Shown piece by piece: positions 61,297 through 64,000 of a stretch of DNA of 64,000 nucleotides. Below the pieces are notes generated by a model that searched no databases, was not told the origin of the DNA, and saw nothing but the letters and a program-made list of their open reading frames with translations. The stretch is from the NCBI RefSeq assembly GCF_003253995.1, contig NZ_QKZL01000014.1, forward strand, positions 13,413 through 77,412. The letters run 5' to 3'. Position 1 is the first letter of the stretch, and each line of letters starts with the position of its first letter. Both the position numbers and the translations under genes were made by a program. The stretch comes from Palleronia aestuarii (GTDB taxonomy: Bacteria; Pseudomonadota; Alphaproteobacteria; Rhodobacterales; Rhodobacteraceae).

Positions 61297-62682
61297 TCAC
61301 GCCGATGCGATGGGCAGCGTGACCACGAACCGGGCCCCCTTGTCCGACGGCGCGAGAACCAGCGATCCTCCATGCGCCTCGGCAATGCGTCGCGCTATGG
61401 CGAGGCCCAGGCCCGCGCCCATGTGACCGTCCTCGGAGCCGCGGTGGAAGCGCTCGAAGATGTCGGCGCGTTCGCCGGGCGGCACGCCGGGGCCGTCATC
61501 CGCGACGGTCAACCGGGCGCTGTCGGCATCGCGGGCCATGGAGACCGTGACCTCGCCACCGCGCCGCACCCCGTACTTGCAGACGTTGTCCAGCAGGTTG
61601 TCGATCATCTCGGTCAGAAGCCCGCTTTGTTCGTTCACCGGCAGCGCGATCCCGCCATTGACGAAATCGATGTCGCCGCCTGCGGCCAGGATGTGCGGCA
61701 CCGCCCGCGCGGCGGCCGCCGAGGCGATGTCGGCCAGGTCGGCCGTCCGGACGTTGCCGTCGACGGGCTGATCGAGCGCCTCGAGGCTCAGGAGCTGGGT
61801 GGTCATGCGCCGCACGCGTGTCATCGCGGCGTGGGAGTCCCGCATGATCTCGGCGCGCTCGGCATCGCTTTCGGCGGCGATGCCGGCATCGAGTTGTGCC
61901 GCCACCGCGGCAATGGGGTTGCGCAGCTGATGGGCGGCGTCGGCGATGAAGGTGTCGCGCTTGCGGAACGCTTCGCGCGTCTCGGCGATCAGCCCGTTCA
62001 ATGCGTCCACCAGCGCGGACATCTCGCGCGGCACCGGCCGGGTGATCGGCGCGAGATCACGCGGGCTGCGTTGCGACACCGCCTCGGACAGCTTGTCGAG
62101 CGGCCGCAGCCCGACCCCGATCCCGATCGTCAGTGCCAGCACGGCTATGGCCACGACCACGGCGAGAATGGCCAGCGTCTGCCCGAGGAGGCGGAGGGCG
62201 AGGTCGCGACGCTCGGTCACCATCTGCCAGACCTCGACGGTCACCCAGCCATCGAATTCGGTGTTCGTGACGAATTCGCGCTGCAGGACGCCGCGGACCG
62301 GTGCATCGAAATAGGTGCCGTCGTAGAATACCGCCTCGCCCGTGGGCAGTCCCTCGCGCCGTGCCGGCGAGCCCGCGGGGGCCTCGGAATACCCGGTCAC
62401 GAAGCGCCCTCCCGGGCCGATGATGCGGTAATAGATCGGATCGCCGAGCGCTCGCACGAGGCGGTCGAGCAGGTCTTCGGCCAGGATGTCGCCGTCGCTC
62501 AGGACCGCGTCCCTCGAGATCGCCAGCGCCACCACCTCGAGCGTGCTGTCGTAGAGCCGGTTCGACATCTCGCGCGCGAGCACGAAGCGCAGCGTGGACG
62601 CTCCCACCGCCGTCGCGACGAGCGCGATCAGGAGGATCGCGAACAACCGGGCGCGCAACGACAGCAGGGGCGGCGGTCTCAC
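61297..62682 (-). CDS. tctE: TctE-like sensor histidine kinase
   Basis: 461 residues. Two membrane helices (about 12-32 and 165-190) flank a periplasmic domain; HAMP follows (LRPLDKLSEAVSQR). The H box is FIADAAHQLRNPIAAV, N box DNLLDNVCKYG, G boxes DDGPGVPPGE and GAGLGLAI. The N-terminal layout fits TctE/QseC-type kinases that control tricarboxylate transport. It overlaps the response-regulator gene by four bases and converges with the small gene. The nearby TctC-type binding protein and citrate-lyase-like enzyme make citrate or a related acid the likely signal. Confidence 0.87.
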   Translation of the reverse strand: MRPPPLLSLRARLFAILLIALVATAVGASTLRFVLAREMSNRLYDSTLEVVALAISRDAVLSDGDILAEDLLDRLVRALGDPIYYRIIGPGGRFVTGYSEAPAGSPARREGLPTGEAVFYDGTYFDAPVRGVLQREFVTNTEFDGWVTVEVWQMVTERRDLALRLLGQTLAILAVVVAIAVLALTIGIGVGLRPLDKLSEAVSQRSPRDLAPITRPVPREMSALVDALNGLIAETREAFRKRDTFIADAAHQLRNPIAAVAAQLDAGIAAESDAERAEIMRDSHAAMTRVRRMTTQLLSLEALDQPVDGNVRTADLADIASAAAARAVPHILAAGGDIDFVNGGIALPVNEQSGLLTEMIDNLLDNVCKYGVRRGGEVTVSMARDADSARLTVADDGPGVPPGERADIFERFHRGSEDGHMGAGLGLAIARRIAEAHGGSLVLAPSDKGARFVVTLPIASA

Positions 62683-63344
62683 GTCCCCGGCTCGAGCAGG
62701 TAGCCCAATCCGCGGATCGTGCGGATCGAGGCCGCCTTGCCGAGCTTTCGGCGGAGCCGGGAGACGGCCAGCTCCACCGCGTTGGTCTCGACCTCGGCAC
62801 CGAGACCGTAAAGGCTGTCGGCGATGTGGGTCTTTGCGACCACGGTGCCCGCGCGCTCGAACAGCAACTCGAAGAGCGCCCGCTCGCGCGGCGCCAGGTC
62901 GATGGGCGTTCCCTCGAGGTTGAGCGTGCCGGTGCCCCGATCGAACTCCATGGCGCCCAGACGTTCGACGGTCGGCATGATCCGCGTACGTCGTCGCAAC
63001 AGCGCTCGGACCCTCGCCAGAAGCTCGTCCATCGGGAAGGGTTTCGTCATGTAATCGTCGGCCCCGGCGTCGAGGCCCGCCACCCGATCCGCAACCCCAC
63101 CGCGCGCGGTCAGGATCAGCACCGGCATGCCCTGTCCGCGACTGCGCAGATCGCGCATGATCTCGAGCCCCTGGCGCCGGGGCAGGTTCATGTCGAGGAT
63201 CAGCAGATCAGCATCCGCGCCGGCGAGATGTTCGCTCGCCTCGATTCCGTCGAACAGCTGGTCGACCGCATAGCCAGCTCGCTTGAGGACATGGGTGATG
63301 GCGCCGGACAGACTTTCGTTATCCTCGGCAATGACGATCCGCAT
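62679..63344 (-). CDS. tctD: TctD-like OmpR-family response regulator
   Basis: 221 residues from ATG 63344 (MRIVIAEDNESL); an ATG eight codons upstream is less likely. The receiver has the acidic pocket AEDN, phospho-Asp in LLILDMNLP and Lys in MTKPFPMDELL; the C-terminal winged helix ends NAVELAVSRLRRKLG and TIRGLGYLL, the OmpR/PhoB pattern. It is transcribed away from the tctC-like gene, as in tctD/tctC loci, where TctD activates transport genes. Confidence 0.88.
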   Translation of the reverse strand: MRIVIAEDNESLSGAITHVLKRAGYAVDQLFDGIEASEHLAGADADLLILDMNLPRRQGLEIMRDLRSRGQGMPVLILTARGGVADRVAGLDAGADDYMTKPFPMDELLARVRALLRRRTRIMPTVERLGAMEFDRGTGTLNLEGTPIDLAPRERALFELLFERAGTVVAKTHIADSLYGLGAEVETNAVELAVSRLRRKLGKAASIRTIRGLGYLLEPGT

Positions 63345-63445
63345 CCCCTTGTCCCCCCGCACTCCCACCCCAGCGTGAAAGAAAACCCCGCCGACAGCAA
63401 TCCGACAGGTTACGCCGATAGGATGCGGAATGTTTTAGAAAGCAT

Positions 63446-63464
63446 CCACCGCAGAAAGCTGTGG
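63446..63464. promoter_or_regulatory. Imperfect dyad in the tctD-tctC divergent region
   Basis: CCACCGC, AGAAA, GCTGTGG: the arms match at six of seven positions. It lies about 62 bases before the tctC-like start and about 100 bases from the tctD-like start in an otherwise AT-richer region, so it could be an operator. Low confidence because OmpR-type regulators often bind direct repeats. Confidence 0.35.
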
Positions 63465-63525
63465 AAATTTCGACGCGAGGTCGGCAGGAGGGTCGGGCTC
63501 GACACGTTCAAAAGGGAGGAAAGAC

Positions 63526-64000
63526 ATGAGCATCTCAAACTTCACTCGTCGTACGGCTCTGGCGCTCGGCGCGGTCGGGATCACGCTCTCGACGGCGCTG
63601 CCGGGCGCGGCTCAGGATGTGAGCTTCGAGGGCGAGACCATCGAGTGGCTGATTCCGTTCAGCGCAGGCGGCGGCTCGGATACCTGGGCGCGGTTTCTCG
63701 CCCCGTTCCTGACCAAGCACCTGCCGGGCAATCCCAGCGTTCAGGTCGTGAACGAGCCGGGCGGCGGTTCGACCAAGGGCGCAAATCTCTTCGCGGCGCG
63801 GGCCGAGCCGGACGGGCTCACGATCCTCGGCACTTCCGGCTCCACGCAGTTCCCCTACCTGCTGGGCGATCCGCGCGTGCGCTACGATTATGCCGACTGG
63901 ACCGTCGTCATGGCCACGCCCACCGGTGGCGTCGTCTACACGACCCCCAATACCGGCGTCGAATCCGCCGACCAGATCGGCAAGCTGGAAGGGCAGGACC
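63526..64000 (+). CDS. tctC: TctC-type tripartite tricarboxylate transporter binding protein (partial)
   Basis: The first 158 residues are present; the window ends inside the gene. A twin-arginine-like or Sec signal (MSISNFTRRTALALGAVGIT, cut near PGAAQ) precedes WLIPFSAGGGSDTWARFLAP, the glycine-rich donor loop that grips a carboxylate in TctC proteins, and VVNEPGGGSTKGANLFAAR. AAAGGGAGGAA precedes ATG 63526. TctB and TctA permease genes should follow beyond the window. Confidence 0.88.
   Translation, partial: MSISNFTRRTALALGAVGITLSTALPGAAQDVSFEGETIEWLIPFSAGGGSDTWARFLAPFLTKHLPGNPSVQVVNEPGGGSTKGANLFAARAEPDGLTILGTSGSTQFPYLLGDPRVRYDYADWTVVMATPTGGVVYTTPNTGVESADQIGKLEGQD

Overview
The window looks like part of an extrachromosomal replicon (plasmid or chromid) of a GC-rich alphaproteobacterium, most likely a marine Rhodobacteraceae. 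The evidence is a RepA initiator of the RPA family (15320-16411) with five iterons just upstream (16392-16512), the high GC of nearly all coding DNA, the many overlapping ATGA/GTGA junctions, and gene families common in that group (TAXI-TRAP transporter, DUF2793 protein, RTX/Calx-beta protein, TctCDE-type genes). No tRNA, rRNA, CRISPR array or recognisable transposase was seen. No parA or parB was seen beside repA.

Layout. (1) 1-598: tandem octamers at the left edge, then DNA without a convincing gene. (2) 598-9456: TAXI-TRAP uptake pair, a phospholipase-D/cardiolipin-synthase-like enzyme coupled to an endonuclease/exonuclease/phosphatase protein, a membrane hybrid sensor kinase, an SDR oxidoreductase and a TetR repressor. 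(3) 9531-13987: RND efflux pair behind a near-perfect dyad, divergent from the TetR gene, closed by a hairpin. (4) 14028-16590: Dps, two unknown small genes, repA and the origin. (5) 16790-19400: kdsD-kdsB-kdsA, a complete route from ribulose-5-phosphate to CMP-KDO apart from a KdsC phosphatase. (6) 19412-27767: an unusual cluster with a PAP2/haloperoxidase-like phosphatase, two subtilisin-like proteases without signal peptides, a 466-residue protein of unknown function and a SARP-like regulator. Two almost identical 17-bp direct-repeat boxes precede its two forward transcription units. This is the best candidate for an undescribed system. (7) 27821-49563: surface-glycan region with a HAD phosphatase, sulfotransferase-like proteins, methyltransferases, glycosyltransferases (one of 1354 residues with a duplicated domain), a secreted Calx-beta/RTX protein, a CapD-like dehydratase, a UDP-sulfoquinovose synthase and a DUF2793 tail-fibre-like protein. 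A sharply AT-rich block (about 46905-47565) covers the convergent 3' ends of two of these genes. (8) 50191-56186: GntR regulator, trans-sulfuration-type PLP enzyme and a CUT1-type ABC importer. (9) 56577-64000: a two-subunit ATP-citrate-lyase-like enzyme, a hotdog thioesterase, a TctE/TctD-like two-component system, and a TctC-type binding protein cut by the window end.

How they may work together. The kds genes, sulfoquinovose synthase, sulfotransferases and glycosyltransferases point to a sulfur-containing acidic surface polysaccharide or glycosylated surface protein. Region 9 reads as sensing, uptake and CoA-dependent cleavage of a tricarboxylate or similar acid. Region 6 appears to be a self-regulated intracellular protease/phosphatase module whose purpose I cannot name. 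All functions are inferred from motifs read by eye; no database search was run.
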